Positions 11,481 through 25,509 of a stretch of DNA of 64,000 bases are shown one piece after another. Under the pieces are notes generated by a model. The model saw nothing but the letters and a program-made list of their open reading frames with translations, had not been told where the DNA came from and did no database searches. The stretch's first letter is position 1. Each line of letters starts with the position of its first letter. This stretch comes from Megamerina dolium (taxonomy: Eukaryota; Arthropoda; Insecta; Diptera; Megamerinidae): positions 39,862,055 to 39,926,054 of the forward strand of contig OY978529.1 of assembly GCA_963854835.1 (NCBI GenBank). Direction: 5' to 3'. The position numbers and the translations under genes were made by a program.

Positions 11481-13345
11481 GGACCTAACAGATCCTAAGC
11501 TCTAATTCAGTGACTCGAAATGCATAGAAAAATATTTACCTTGTCTGCTGAATATGAACTTTTATTTTTTTGCATAAGACTATTTCACTTTTTGCAAAGC
11601 AAAAAATAGTATAAAACATTTTTTTTACATAATTCGTCGTATCTTCAACTGTCGCTTGGTTTCTTTTTATAAATTTTTTTGATACATCAAGAATTGAAGA
11701 AAATAATAATCATTTCAAAAATGCATTTTTGATAAAATTTTTTTGTTTGATAGCCTCTTCCAGTACAATAATAACGAAGTGGTAATTATAGACTTTAGGC
11801 ACTTTAAAAAATTCCCATTTTCTTAATACCCTTGGAAGGAAATTTTTTTATTTCTGTATATTAAACGCTAAACTGTATATTCACAAAAATTCACTTAGAC
11901 ATAGTGACACAAAAGACAACATCAAATAACTAGACCATTACATCAAAAACAAACAAAACTATCCCAAACTGAAAACTTTTCCCCTACATACATAATATGT
12001 ATTGCTAATCTTACTCTGCTTGGTAATTTTTCATGTTGTCGTTTTCCTTCCGTTCCACTTGCATTGCATTACAAAAACCCAACCACATTGTTGCTCATTA
12101 AAGAGCAGAACAACATAAAATTTTAATAAGCTTCATGTGGCATGAGAAGGCAAAACTTCCACAGGAAGACTAGAAGAAGCAGAATAAGTATAAGTCGAAG
12201 AAGTACAAATACGAATAGTACGCATCACGCTAATTTCTTCATTATAGTAGTGTAAGTGTAAGTGTTGATTCTACATATAAGTTGGTATATCGTACATACT
12301 AGCTTGCGTACTAATATTATTGCTTTGGCTTTTATTTATGCTCTATGCTATAATATTTTCTTTTTTTTTATGGTCTACTCATACACTTGCAATGTGTAAC
12401 AATTTGTTATTAGCGTGGCATCAAGAGTGTTGGTACTTACAAAATTTAATGCAAATCTTCTTATATTCCAACTTATAAATTAGAAACCAAAAGCTTACAT
12501 TCAAAAATATTGTGTGATATTAAATTTTCATTCGCTCATTTGTGAGTATATTTATTACAAATATTTACGAATGCATCTCAAAAGTCAACATCTGTCATTT
12601 GATGCATACTCTATGCTGTATGCTATGATAAATTTCATTGACTATGCATTAAGAGTGCATTTGTGTAGGTATATGTATGAGTGGTTGTGGAGCATTTCTA
12701 ATTATCTGATGAATTAGCTTAATTGGTGACAAGCACATTTCCCCAATATGCTTCAATGCTGCTCAAAATCGGTAATCAAGCTTACTTAAGACATACACAT
12801 GCTATCTATCTACCAGCTTACATACACATACATATGCATATATTCATATGTCTACATTTCAAGCTACTCCAGCTGTTATTCTTGGTAGTGGTTCTCTTAC
12901 TGTTGGTGTTGCTGCTACTACTACTACTACTACGGTTGTTATTTCTGTAATCGCTTATAATCATAAATTTTGCACTTTTGGTGTGGCAAAAGGCGTCAAA
13001 CGTTGTGGTTGCAATTTTGTGGCTGTTGCTCTAGTCAAATATACGTACATATATGTAGTAGTTAGGGATTGGATACAATGGTGCCTCTACAATAATATAT
13101 GTTCAATTTGGTACAATCTACTACTATGTGGAGAATATAAATCACTTAGGCATCAATGCTCAATTTTGAAATGACCCAACAGGTAGAAAATCTAGACTAT
13201 ATCGTAATTTCTTGATTTTTAATAAGTCACTAGAATGTTTTCAATATTTTGTGCTACATAAAAAAGTTTTATATTAAAAATAAAATTGTTATATTGTGTT
13301 TTAAAATACCGTATCTAGTACCATGGGTTTGGTTGGTACGGGCTG
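11481..13345. other. AT-rich stretch, nothing recognised
   Basis: Only short simple repeats, such as (ACT)n at about 12913-12933. The 108- and 75-codon frames at 12.7-13.2 kb run through this low-complexity DNA. Confidence 0.5.
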
Positions 13346-14330
13346 CCCGAAATGGTGATACATAGACCAATTGACAATTTTAATGCAGAACCAAAGAATA
13401 TGAAATTCATTTGCCTTTCTTATTTTTCAAATATCTGTTACTACATATTTTTGACAATTTTTCAAAATCATTTTTGATTTAAAGCACAAATGGTTTATTA
13501 TTTGTTTACTGCTCTAAGGGGGTCCGAGAAATAGCGTAATAGCTCAAATTAGCAATTTATTATACACCATTTCAAAGCTAAGGAACATATAATTTTTATT
13601 CTGATTTTAGTTTTTAGATAACTTCTACAAAATATTTTAAAAAATTGTTTAAAATCAGTTTTGACTTATAGCAAAAGTGATTAAAAGTCAGTGTTCTATT
13701 TTAAACATGGCTCCTGGAGTCAGCATAGTAGAAGAAATACAAAAATTTTACTATGCAGTTTAATAACCAAAATATATCAAATTTAAATGCCGATATTAAT
13801 TCTCTATTTTTTCTTATAACATATTTTTGACAATTTTTCAAATTCAATGCTGATTTATAGCAAAAGTGATTACATCTCTGTGTTCGTATTTTCTGAATTT
13901 CTAAACAAATCAAAGTTTTAAATATGCAATTTTGAAGTGAATAGCAAATATATACAGAATTTCTAAATTCCAAATATTTTTCGTTACATATTTTTAACAA
14001 TTTTTCCTAATCAGTTTTAATATATAGAAAGTATGGTTAAAAATTTGTATTCTTATTTAAAGAGCTCCTGAATATAATATAATTGAACAAATCAAAGATT
14101 TGGCATAATAGTTTGAAAGACAAGAAATATCGGATTTAGTATTTGTAAATTTTAGTTTTTAATATTTTTTACAACATATTTTTTACAATTTTTCAAAAGT
14201 CAGTCTTAATTTTTACAAAAATTGTAGAACATTTTTGTTCTTCTTCTGATATTTTGTTATACATCAAATAGAAATTTCTATACCATAATATGCAATTTTA
14301 AAGCCCAAAACTCTGGCTTTTGAATAATAA
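13346..14330 (-). repeat. Decayed tandem array, family B, inverted relative to 1-1280
   Basis: A core 'tttttgacaatttttcaaaa' recurs near 13450, 13640, 13825, 13995 and 14180, followed by 'tgatttatagcaaaagtgatta'-like text. Its reverse complement is the core of the array at 1-1280. Spacing is about 175-185 bp. Confidence 0.6.
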
Positions 14331-16850
14331 TAATATCCTTCAATGAAACTTGCCTTTAAACAGCTCTTGCACTTGAATATATAAGAATTTTTTTTTAAAG
14401 ATTTCGTGATTTTTTGTTTTGAGATTTGTTAAAAATTTGATTCCAATAGAGTGATATTTATATAAGTAGAACCCTCGAACACACATCACAGTTTTTGAAA
14501 ATCTTACATTTGGTAAAGGGTATGTAATCATATTCATATGTCTCATAGGATCCACTTATCATAGTCTTGCATACACTCACATATTCTCATTCTCATGTAT
14601 CAACTTAGTTGGTGCTGAAATTTGGTTTATTTTATTTCATTTTTTTTTTCTTCGTGAATTCATTAAAGATTTTACAACGAATGCCATGCTGCTGCATATG
14701 TTGCTATACATGTTGCTATTATATAGCACATTTATACAATGTTTATAAACATACTTCACTGAGTTCGAAGCAATCGAACTTATACTCATACATCTTACCT
14801 TTAGGCACTTTGTCTATAGCAATAGCAATGATGATTGAAGTCAATTTGTGGTTAATATAAAATTTTAACAGCTCCAATTAACTTTTAGTTTTTAATATAA
14901 AATCATGTACTCATAGAGGAATACATCGAATATGCATCATACTTGCATATGCAGTAGAGCATATTATTGATGAGTTCATGGCTCATCTAAAATGTGAAAT
15001 CACATATGCACAAAGGGTGCGATAACATGAGTACAAATTTACAAATTTATGTGAATAGGTATATGTAATAATTGTGCCAAATCCTGATTAATTAATTAAG
15101 ACGAATGAACAGTATTATTTGCAAGAATGAAAAGATAATATTTTCAATTATATCAAGCACTCTCAATGTGATGTCATGTGCAATAATCACACAATTTCAT
15201 ATAGAATATAAATGGAGTTGCACAAATAAACTTAACAAGGACTCATTTATAGCTTTATCAATGCATTGAAGTATGATTATAAAAGAGCATAAATAATTCA
15301 TACTAAAATATCATAAGAGAGTCAACTGAAATATCAACACTTCCGTTAAATCAATACTAGTAGGACTAAAAATTAAAAATTAAGTCATAAATTGTAATCT
15401 AAATCTTAATTCAAGTTAGAATGTAAGCAAGTGCAACAAGAAAATTGTATGCGAGTACATAAATTCGATTCAAACAATTACTCGTACCAAAGAAAGAATG
15501 TCAATGTGAATGTTTACATACATGTTGGTATATTAACAACATGTTGCACAATATTGTATCTGGAATAAAAATGTGTATAAAGTATGGCATAAAAGAGAAA
15601 ACAGAATAAATAATTGCAACTCTTAAAAATTAACACAATTGTTAGCGATATAAAAGAATAACGATAAAAGTAAAAGAAAAAAGAGCCGGAAACGAATTTA
15701 CAAAGTATCTACAAATATGGCAGAAGAAAAAACAAGAAACACACCCACAAAACCAGTTATCGCTCGTAAATCGTTGAAATGAACAAAACAAGAAATTATA
15801 AAAGAAATAGCTTTTAAATGGAACAATTGTATGAGCATCCTTTGCATCTGCTCCAATAAAAATAAATATATATTTACATGTATATTGCATGATACTTGTA
15901 TATATACATATGTATACAAAGGATTCCATAGGCTCATATAAGCAGGTATTCACATTTAAATTGTTATTGAGAGCAAAAAAAAGGAACTCACACACACACA
16001 AAAGTACATACTTACGTACCAACATCGAACACTTAAGCTTAATTTATTGTACTGAACTGAACTGTACTGGTCAGTAGCAATTGGTCGATTCGTGATTGTG
16101 GCATATCTTGTGTCCATACATGCACGATTACGAGTATTGTATACGTAACATACTTCTGTATGAAAACAGGCTTAGTAGGAGATGCAAACGCATATTCATG
16201 TTGGTCATACTACTACATATATATATACGTGCATATATCGTACTATACTGAAGAATAAAACAATAAGAATGAATGACCGGTCGTTTCGAATATCCTTAAC
16301 CTAGCATTTGCATATGAGCACACAAATGTATGTAATACGCAATTACACTTTGGTTAGGGCAAAGAATGAAAATGGACTTGTACGAGTACCAACAATGTGA
16401 ATTTATATATACACACCATATAACAGCCAATACCAATGATGTTTTTTCTTGCATACATAAGGAAATATATGCATTAATATGTGTCTTTAGGTTTTTGCTT
16501 TGTTTCTCTTCTAAGATAGATGGATTTTATAAAAAGCAAATTATGAAAAATTAAGTAAAATTTATAGTTGATATCGATTTAGCTCCATGAAGTCTTCTTA
16601 CACCAGTTCATCATTGATCGACTCTAATTATTAAGAAATGATAATTTAACATAAAAAACGATATTGACAATATATTAACGATATGACTCCTAAGTGATAT
16701 CCATAGATATCATAAAATACATAGTATTACAATATTAAAAAATGGTGGGATTTTTTTGGGTTTTTAATGTTTATAAATTCTACAATTTAAATACGATGTG
16801 AGATAAACTATAAATTGACAAAAGTATTTAATTTTTATATATATAGCACT
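14331..16850. other. AT-rich stretch, nothing recognised
   Basis: No family-level match in any frame. The minus-strand frame at 15642-16025 (127 codons) is Phe/Tyr/Ile-rich, lacks domain motifs and reads as translated AT-rich intergenic DNA. Confidence 0.45.
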
Positions 16851-17640
16851 TGAAGTAATTGATAGTGGTGGTAGCAAATTTTATTAAGCGGCCAAACTTA
16901 TCTTTCATCCCTCTAAAGGCGATTACTGCGGTTCTATTGGTTTATTTGTCAAATTGAAGTGCTTTTTATATTAAGAAGTTTATTTTATTAAGAAGTGAAG
17001 ATAGAAAGTAAGAATGTTTAAGAAAAATTATCGAGAGCAAAAAACAATGGAAATTTATGAAATGTTTCATCGCACTAAGTATAACACGTGAAACGCGGAA
17101 GCGCTTTTTTTAAGAGAACATCAATTTTGTACGATAACCCATCTAAGGCGTGGAGATAGGGAATAAGTATGTTACGAAAAAATGTTCACGATAAAAATTT
17201 TATTCAAGTCGACTTGAACTTTCATCCCACTAAGCACGATTTTTGGAGACTTATTGGGGATATCGATCGAATTTCTGCTTTTTTTAATTAATTTTGTATG
17301 GCAGCCGCGCTGAAAAATGTAAATAGGGAATAAGTATATTCAGAAAAAAGGACCTACGGCGACAAATAATGGCAATAATGGCAAATAATAATGGCACCCT
17401 GAAAGCAATGGAAGCAAGTTTTATATAAAAAACAAATCAATTTTATAGTGCAGCAACTCTTAGTAGTCGAAATATGGGGAAAATAAATTTCAAAAAAACT
17501 TTGGGAAGGAAGAGGAAACGAATACGGGCCAGTCATATATGTTATACCTCTAGGGATGACCTCTGGGAAGCTGTGGGCTTATTTAGCGATTTGTCACCAA
17601 TTTCGTAAAGACTTAGAACTCAATGTGGCACCACTAGAGC
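16851..17640 (+). repeat. Decayed tandem array, family D
   Basis: 'ctttcatcc(c)...taa/cg' and 'gcgtggagataggg(a)ataagtatgtt' recur near 16890, 17053, 17206 and 17526 at about 150-bp spacing. Confidence 0.5.
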
Positions 17641-19385
17641 CATACACCACAAGCCATAATTCCTACTTAATTTCGATTTAATTAAAAATGAAGAAAAAGT
17701 TAAATTTCGGTACATTTACATACATTCTCCTCATAACTTTTATATTTAATCATAGATTTTCTTCATCCATATCTTACTTTCTTTCTAAAAATATGAGTTC
17801 TAAGCAAAAAAATGTAGGTATAATTTAATGTTTATGTTTTATACTTTCTCAAATTTTTTTAAATCTAATTTCGATGATCATTTTGAACTAAAACATCGAA
17901 CTTTCATTGATATTATGACTCAATGCATATAAATCACTAAATCAATGAAAAATATTGTTAGCAATGCTTATTAATCTATTAGATTGTATTCTTCCAAAAT
18001 CAAAGACATCTTCAAATTTGAAATAAAGAGTAACATTATACCTTTTCACCCTAAAAGTATGCAATAATACAGTAAAATAAACTGAGGTAAAAAAAAATTA
18101 AATATGGATTTGTTAATATTTATATTATTTTAGATAACAAAAAAAAAACAATGCACTAAATAGCTTAACTTTTGCAAATGACTTGAATATCAATTTCGAT
18201 TTAGCTTTCTCTATTACCCTGAGGCTCTCGTTTATATGATGTACATACACTTTCAGTAATATGATCGAACTAAGTACATATTATTATATTTGTATATTAA
18301 TGGATGGCGAAAAAGTTATTTTGTGTCTGCATTTGTCAGAAACACCTTTTGAAAATTTATGCTCCACAGCATTTACCGAACAAAGTTTTCACTCACGAGA
18401 GTAGGTCCCACATACCACGATGTACATACAGACAGTAGTCTAATACTACCGAATCGAACTAAATGAAATCGAATAAATATCAAAGGAAGTTTGTTCAGAT
18501 AATATTCTGTACGTACCTACTTTCAACTACTATACTATATAACTCTATCTAGTCGTATGCAAAAAAGTTTTCCTTTCCAAGCATTTAAATTCAGTCGTAC
18601 AATCACAAACAGAAAATGAGCATTGAACGTGAGAACAATAGATTTGTAGGGGAAGTTATAGAGAGGAGTTAAAGGAGATACTGAAAAGAGAATGATAGTT
18701 TTTAATCCTTGCACATCTGATGATTCATTCAGTATGACTGCTTTTCTATCTACCATATACTTGTATGTTTGGTCTGTTTGCCTGTCTATTCATGTCTTAG
18801 ACTGGCTTTATTGCCTACTTTTATTTTGCAGATGAATGAATTTTTACGCATGCATTTAAATTTCCGCTCGAATACAAATTCAAATGCTATGTTTTGTACC
18901 ACACACACACACATACCGAGAGTAGGTACCGCACCGTCACCTACTAAGATGTGTTACTTAGACAAATGTAAGCATGTACTTATATTTGACAGCATTATCT
19001 AGTTACGTACGTACAACTGCAAAACTTACTATCAGCCACCTTCAATGGTATTATCTCTTTATAATTCTTCTCCTCTTTTTCTCATGTTGTCGTCTACCAA
19101 AGTGTTAAATTATTCAAGTGTAAATCTAATCTGTGGATATACTTTAATTTGTATCATTGAATTCAGTAAAATTAAAACTCAAGAAAATTAATGAAAATCC
19201 AACGGAGATATATTATTGTAGAAACGGTGGAGGCAGAGTGATTTAATATCATTAAGGTTAGGTTGGTTAAAGGTTAGAAGAAGTATTCTTGATTCGATAA
19301 AATTCCAGTGGCTAGTAAATATGAGTGCTTGTTTTGGTTTTATATAAACTGATGAATTGAAATACATAAATATTACTCAATTTTT
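17641..19385. other. AT-rich stretch, nothing recognised
   Basis: No gene or element recognised; short CACACA run at 18901-18912. Confidence 0.45.
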
Positions 19386-20420
19386 ATTAAAATTCTCTAA
19401 ATGTGGTACAAAAGTAGTACAAATTGAATTTTTGATTTTTGCTTTCTTTTTACAATTTAATGTATTTCTGTGATTCGTTGTATACTTTTATTTGGAATTC
19501 AACTTTTTGCTGAAATCCTTTAAATTTACATTAAAAATAATACTAAATAATAAATTTAGTTTTCGGTTATTATATAATTACATACATGTTTCTGCGCCGT
19601 TGCATACTTTTAGGGGGGGACAAATGTTTAACAATATTTTTAAAATGAATCATAGGTTTGGAATTAAAGTTGTTAATGAAATTTTTTAATTACGCCATAA
19701 AACTGAGACTAATACACATAATTTTTGATTTTTAAACAATTAATAATATTTTCTGTATCGTAGCATATCTTTAGGTTAAAAAAAAAAAGTGTTTCTAAGA
19801 ATATTTTTGCAATAAATCGTAGACTTTGAATTAAAAATTTAATTGAAATCCATCACTTTTGCATTCAAAGTAATACTAATAAATGTAATTTCTGATTTTT
19901 TTTTTTATGTCATAGAGTTTTCTGCATTGTAGCATATTTTCAGTCCCAAAAGAAAAATGTCTAATAATATCTCTGCAATAAATGATAGCTTTGAAATTAA
20001 AATATTTATTGAAATTTTTTAATGTTGCAATTAGAGCGAAACTAATAAACAAAGCATTTGATTTGATATTACAATTTAACATTAAAACCAATACCAGAAA
20101 ATATAGCTTTTGGTTTGTATAAAATTATATAGTGTTTTCTGTATCGTAGCATACTTTTAGGTCCAAAATAAATATGTCTAGCAATATTTCAATAATAAGC
20201 CATAGGTTTGAAATGAAATCCTTTAATTTTGCAACAAAAGTGATACTGTTAAATGTATTTCTTGATTTATTTACAATTTCCTACCGTATCCTCTATAGTA
20301 GCATACTTCTAGGTGCAGAAAAAATTTCGAAAAATATTTCCGCACAAATTTAGAGATTTGCGACAAGAATATAATTTTAATAAACAATTTTGTAATACAG
20401 AAATATATATTTAGGAGTAA
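19386..20420 (+). repeat. Decayed tandem array, family C (unit about 150-215 bp)
   Basis: A core close to CTGTATCGTAGCATACTTTT plus 'aggt' recurs near 19590, 19753, 19922, 20139 and 20290, each followed by 'aaatgtcta.caatattt.t.caataa...ggtttgaa'. A lone piece of the core ('atagcatacttttgggagca') occurs near 30290. This unit is distinct from families B and D. Confidence 0.55.
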
Positions 20421-22475
20421 TTTAAAATTATTTAACTTTTTATTTAGAATTTTCTATTCAAAGAACTAAAACCCTTATCCAAACGACTGCAACATTTGTC
20501 GACCCTGAACAAAACTCTGAATAATTTTTTTACCAATATTTTTTTGGAAACTTTTGTCCGCGATGTATTGACTTTAAAATGACATTAAAACTGTTTGATT
20601 TAGTATTGTGAATTTATGAAATTTTATCTATTCTTATAAATCACTATGCGTCGAAGATTTCATCACTCTTCAAACAAAAGCATTGGTTAATGTATGAAAA
20701 ATATATTGAAATGCTACCTGCTACTAACATTTGTCTGTACTTATGGCTTGCTTAACAAAAATTATGGCAAACAGAAACAGGTGTAAATAATTTATTTGCA
20801 TAAATATATCATTTGTATTTGAATTTGTCATAACAAACATTTTTATATATTTCATTTAAAAAAAAAAAAAAAAGCATAATCAAATCACTCACTCACAAAG
20901 CCTTATTCAATGATTTTGACAATGACAGAAAAAGCATTTCTATATAGTATATCGTCAATAACATTGTACATACTAAATGACAAATAATAAAATATACCAT
21001 AAACCAACGAGGAGAGCAATCGAATCGAACAATGTAAACTATTGCAAAAATTCATTTCAACATTTTTAATCACCTAAAGTTTTTGCACCATCCCATCCAT
21101 CCTACGATTCGTTGCAGTCATTCGAATATAATGAAATATATGTATTGTTTGTTATATAGCCGCCTATATTTAGGCGCTTCCGTTTATGCCATTTGTTGTA
21201 CGATTACTGCTGCTGCTGTAGAACAATAGCAGCGAATTTATGTTCATTGACATTTAACAGTGTAATAAATCTAACAAACCTCTTGACACCCCTAACACCC
21301 TATACCCGATCATCAGCATGGGATATTTGTGTTGCTTGTGTGAGCATTTTAATATTTTATAACACAATAAATTGTAAAGCACAAAAGTATGCTATATATA
21401 TGTATAGTACATACAAATATAACATTAATTTCACGCCGTTTGTAAATGGCGCCCATATCTGACTGGCTTAACTTTAGTTTAGTTCAATTCACTTTTTGGT
21501 TTGATTCATTTCGGGTTACATTTCTGGAAATGACAAAAATGTAAAGATTTTTAAATTTCTACAATAGAATGAAAGAACATCGCATAGAAGTAAGTCAAAA
21601 TTTATGTTTGAAAATGTTTGAAAAGTCAATGAGTTGCAACAAATTTTACCAAATAGGCGCAACATTTTATGCGGTTGCTGTTAAAGATTTATTGCCTGCA
21701 GAGTTCAAAGTTTTATGCTGAAAATGGAAGACAACAAAAGACACTAAATGAAACAGGTAAAACTGGCTTATTTTTACATATTAATTTTATTATTTAGGGG
21801 GGGGTGCTGTCCCAACTCCGACAATGAGTACTTTTGAGTACGAGTTTGCGAAATGTAATTACAATACTTTTATTATTGTCTGTTGGTTTGTTGTGTTGGT
21901 TGTTTGGTCGGTTTTAGAATGTGGTTGCCATTTGTGGTTTATTATTTAGTTCTTGTTGTTGTTGTTGTTGTGCATGCCAATACGTTTGCATTTAGGTAAT
22001 TAGTTTTACTTGATGGTCTAATTAAAATAAAGCTTTACAAAATTTTAATGAGCTCGTCTCAAAGGCACAACATATTAAAAGGTTAATGAGTGTAATATTC
22101 TGACAATTGGATTTATTATACTTTTACTATTGTTATTTCGCCCACAATGACAATCCAACATTGGACAACAATGATGGGTATATTTAGATCATTTTATACG
22201 AATCGTTACTGAAACTGATTTATGCGTACGTGCAATAATGGGCAACAAACAAAAGTTGTATCACAAATAATTGACTTAATAAAACTTGTTTGTTTCTTTA
22301 TCGGGTTGCATTTGAAAAATTAAGGTAATTTAAATACATAAAGTTTTTATATGAAATCTTTGGAATAGCCCTTTTAATGCCATTGGAGGATCTCTGTGGA
22401 ATGCAGAGAACCCAAAATTCAAAACTTTAAATACTTTCACTTACTATTTAATTGAATGCTAACTGTTTTTTCATT
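20421..22475. other. AT-rich stretch, nothing recognised
   Basis: No gene recognised. (TTG)n of about five units at 21955-21970 and a G8 run near 21800. Confidence 0.45.
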
Positions 22476-23300
22476 GTGTTCTTCAAAGACCCATTCCGTC
22501 ACTCTGTAATGTGATGAAGTCTACCACATCCCTTTCAAGATCGAACTCAGATAACAGCTCATCTTCCTACAAAGGGATCGCTGTTCGGAGAAGAAATTGT
22601 TTCAACATCTAATTCTAATTGTGTAACTAATTGTAATTGTAACCTAATTTTGGTATTTATATGTCAACCACTGCAACCAGTATACCAACCAATCATTCTG
22701 AGGTCTTTCCCCCTAAACTGTAACGGAAATTTTCCTACATATATTTAGGTCAGGTTCCCTTACAAAAGCTTTTTTGCCGTTCAGCACGATTCGAATTACT
22801 TTTAAAGATACATTTGTTCTGGTTCTTATAGGTGTACTAGTAGAACCCTCATTGATCTCACTTTGATCGAAAAATTCATTCCCCTCGATGTCACAATATC
22901 CTAAACCGTATACAAGTTGTTGTTTATTATGTTTCATTTTAGAAGAACTGATAGGGTTTACAAAAGCCTTGAGTGCAGTCTGATTGTTCACCAAAGTTTT
23001 GAGTGCAGCTTGACAGTGCACAAAGACCTTGAGTCCAGTCTAAATATCACCGCAAATGCCAATGGGCCTTTTATATCACTTTTCCTCAACAATCCAGCGA
23101 TCCATATTGAGTACTCTTAAGATTTCTGATAAAAAGAATGTCGCCTGGGTTCTCATGATGGAGAAAAAATATTTACTCTCACTGTATAAGGACCACCCTT
23201 ATGAGAACCCTTCGAACTTTTGGAGCCTCCGCTGTGAAAGATATTTATCAGCACCCTAAGCATTCGCCATTCACTTGGAATATAATAATTTTGCAAGAAT
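22476..23300 (-). pseudogene. Decayed RNase H-bearing non-LTR retrotransposon with a triplicated active-site segment
   Basis: The minus-strand frame 23021-22713 keeps the RNase H pattern: NNQTALKAFVNPISSSKM (the block around the third catalytic residue, usually S-D-S-Q-A-A-x-K-A-L) and LGYCDIEGNEFFDQSEINEGS (the W-V-P-G-H-x-x-I-x-G-N-E-x-A-D-x-x-A block, partly eroded). The Gln-Thr-Ala-Leu-Lys segment is present three times in 30-bp steps at about 22960-23050, which cannot be functional. Flanking sequence (22480-22600 and 23050-23300) is GC-richer than its surroundings and probably belongs to the same relic, but has lost recognisable motifs. Confidence 0.55.
22960..23050 (-). repeat. Three-copy 30-bp minisatellite inside an RNase H relic
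   Basis: Three successive units of 30, 30 and 29 bp share 'aaag..ttgagt.cag' on the plus strand. On the minus strand they translate as repeated (C/N)Q(A/T)ALK(T/A)(L/F)V, the active-site helix of RNase H. Confidence 0.75.
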
Positions 23301-23760
23301 TAGACAAGCCACTGTCCACTGTCTATTATGGCTCTCCTACAAACGAAATGTTTCAACATTTTAAACCCCCTTAACTTAGAAAGTATTCTGCCTGAGAAAA
23401 GAGAACAAAACAAGTTTGCGAGAAATAGACAAGCCATGCCCCTTACTTATTATAGCGTCCATGCAAAGCCCCTGACTTTTTTTAATTTTAGACCCCTCTT
23501 TCTTAAGCATTCTTCAGCCTAGAAGAACCATATTTGACAAGTAGATTATTATAATAGGTAGAAATAATTTTGCAGGAAACCGTTACGCCACGCCTACTTA
23601 TACATAGTCGAGCAATTTTTCAGAACAGACCCAGAACAATCATATTTGACATGCAGATTAATATTGTAGAGGGAAATAATTCAGAATTTCAAAAACAGTA
23701 AATATTCAACTGTCTCAAATAAGCCTAAAAATATGCTGCAGATAATTTCAGTACATATTA
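23301..23760 (+). repeat. Decayed piece related to the DINE/mini-me internal repeats
   Basis: 'ccatatttgacaagtagatt' (about 23530) and 'tcatatttgacatgcagatt' (about 23640) are each followed by 'atattgtag..gaaataatt'. They match 'accataattgacacttagat' with 'taatatcgtagtcagaaataat' in the element at 44.9-46.1 kb. 'cacgcctact' at about 23594 matches that element too. Confidence 0.5.
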
Positions 23761-25509
23761 TACATGTGCGATTTCGAATAAGGTTGATTATTTTCATTGT
23801 CTATTAGACATTATTTGAAAATAAGTTTATAGAAATGCTAAAATATTTTGTTCATTTCAAATTTTCCCTAAAACCAGCATTTACTTTCTTAAATATAAAT
23901 ATTAAAATGTTATATTCAAAACCTACTAAAAACATTAGCGATTGAAATATATAATTATAAGTACAATGCTATATACTAAATTAATATTTTATCTGTTGCA
24001 TGACTTAGGGAGTATTACGTTGGCTAGATGTGAACACCTTTTAGTGCGCATTAAAGTGAAAATATGTATGTATATATTTTGCTTAACATACTTTTTGGAG
24101 AAGCATAGAAATTACTCTTTTTAATGAAGCATATTTTTAGACGCTTCTACTACGTTTCTTTTTGTTTTCTTGTTTCTTTCGTTGCAACTAATTTTATTAT
24201 TTTATGCACCACTCTTTTTTTTTTTTGTCTTATTTTTTTGGTTTTATGTTTTCCCTTTTTGTGCATTTCTCATTTCTCTCTATTGTAGTTGTTTAAGTAT
24301 GTGTAAAATAATTTACAAATTGCATGAGTATGCATAATACAATTTTTGGTGTAAATATGTTGATACTAAATCGTATATGGTTATGTAAGGGTTTGTGAAT
24401 CACATTCGTTGCTTACTACAACAACTAACAACTATACAATATACATGATTATGAAGGATAGACACAAAGAGAGGGGAGAAGAGATAAAGATAGCAAGAAA
24501 GCATATACGAGTATGTAGTACATATAATAGAACAACGTCTGTTGCGATTGTTATTTGTTTGTTTGTTTGTTTATTTTCTAGTCATTCATATGTGTTCGTG
24601 TTAACAAAACATTTTGTTGAATAACAAGCAACAACAACAACAACAACAACAACAATGTAGTTATAGTTTTAGTATATAATTGTTAGCATGATGATATGTA
24701 CTAGTACAATACTACTACTATACATATGACGCATTCAATTCTTAAAACAGCACTCACCATCTCCATGTGATTGTATATGTACGTATATGCGTTCACTCAA
24801 GTATGCATGCTCACATAAGAGTTATCTATCTATGTGTGTGTGTGTGTGTGTTATATGCATGTTGTATTTCAATAACGAAAATTTTTGTTGTTTTTTTTTT
24901 TCTCTCTGTTTTTTGTTTCTTTTGCATTTTATATTCAACTTAAAGCAGCACTTGTTCTCACATATGCTGCATAGACACGCGCATACAATCTATCGTACAT
25001 AAGATGTATGAATATGTGTACATGAATATATATGCCTGTATACATATGTCTGTATGAGTAGGTGAGACAAAACCAAAATGCGTTGTTTGCATTTTTTGTG
25101 CTCTATTTTTGGTAATTTTATACATAAAATATTTCACATTTCGTAAAAAATAATATGTAAATGCACAAAAAAAAAAAAAACAAAAAAACAAAATATTAAA
25201 TAAATAAATGTCACAGCATAAAAAAGAATTGACATGACTTTGAAATGGATACGATAAAATATTGATTTGTGGAAATAATGCTGGGCCCTTTTCCAACCCA
25301 ATCGAATTATTATTTCTGAATGTATGACCGATCTCCAGTCAATTTTCTGTATCAATATTTTAATTTTAATGTACTTGCTCCTTATTACCATCAACTTAAG
25401 GGAGCAAGTTGGAGATAAATATATATTGAAGTCAAAGAAATGTTTGGGTTCCATTATACATTTCATCGCCCCAGTAACGATTGCTGATCAAATGCGTATT
25501 TATTTGTAG
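23761..25509. other. AT-rich stretch with microsatellites
   Basis: (CAA)n at 24629-24655 and (GT)n near 24835-24851. No gene recognised; frames across 24.9-25.5 kb are T/A-run translations. Confidence 0.5.
24629..24655. repeat. (CAA)n microsatellite
   Basis: About nine CAA units. Confidence 0.9.

Noticed and set aside
12723..13174. 75- and 108-codon frames ending in Leu or containing Thr runs
   Set aside because: They translate a TTG/CTA-type low-complexity tract.
15642..16025. 127-codon minus-strand frame rich in Phe, Tyr, Cys
   Set aside because: Hydrophobic by virtue of T-rich sequence; no motif, and overlapping frames on the same strand are equally open.
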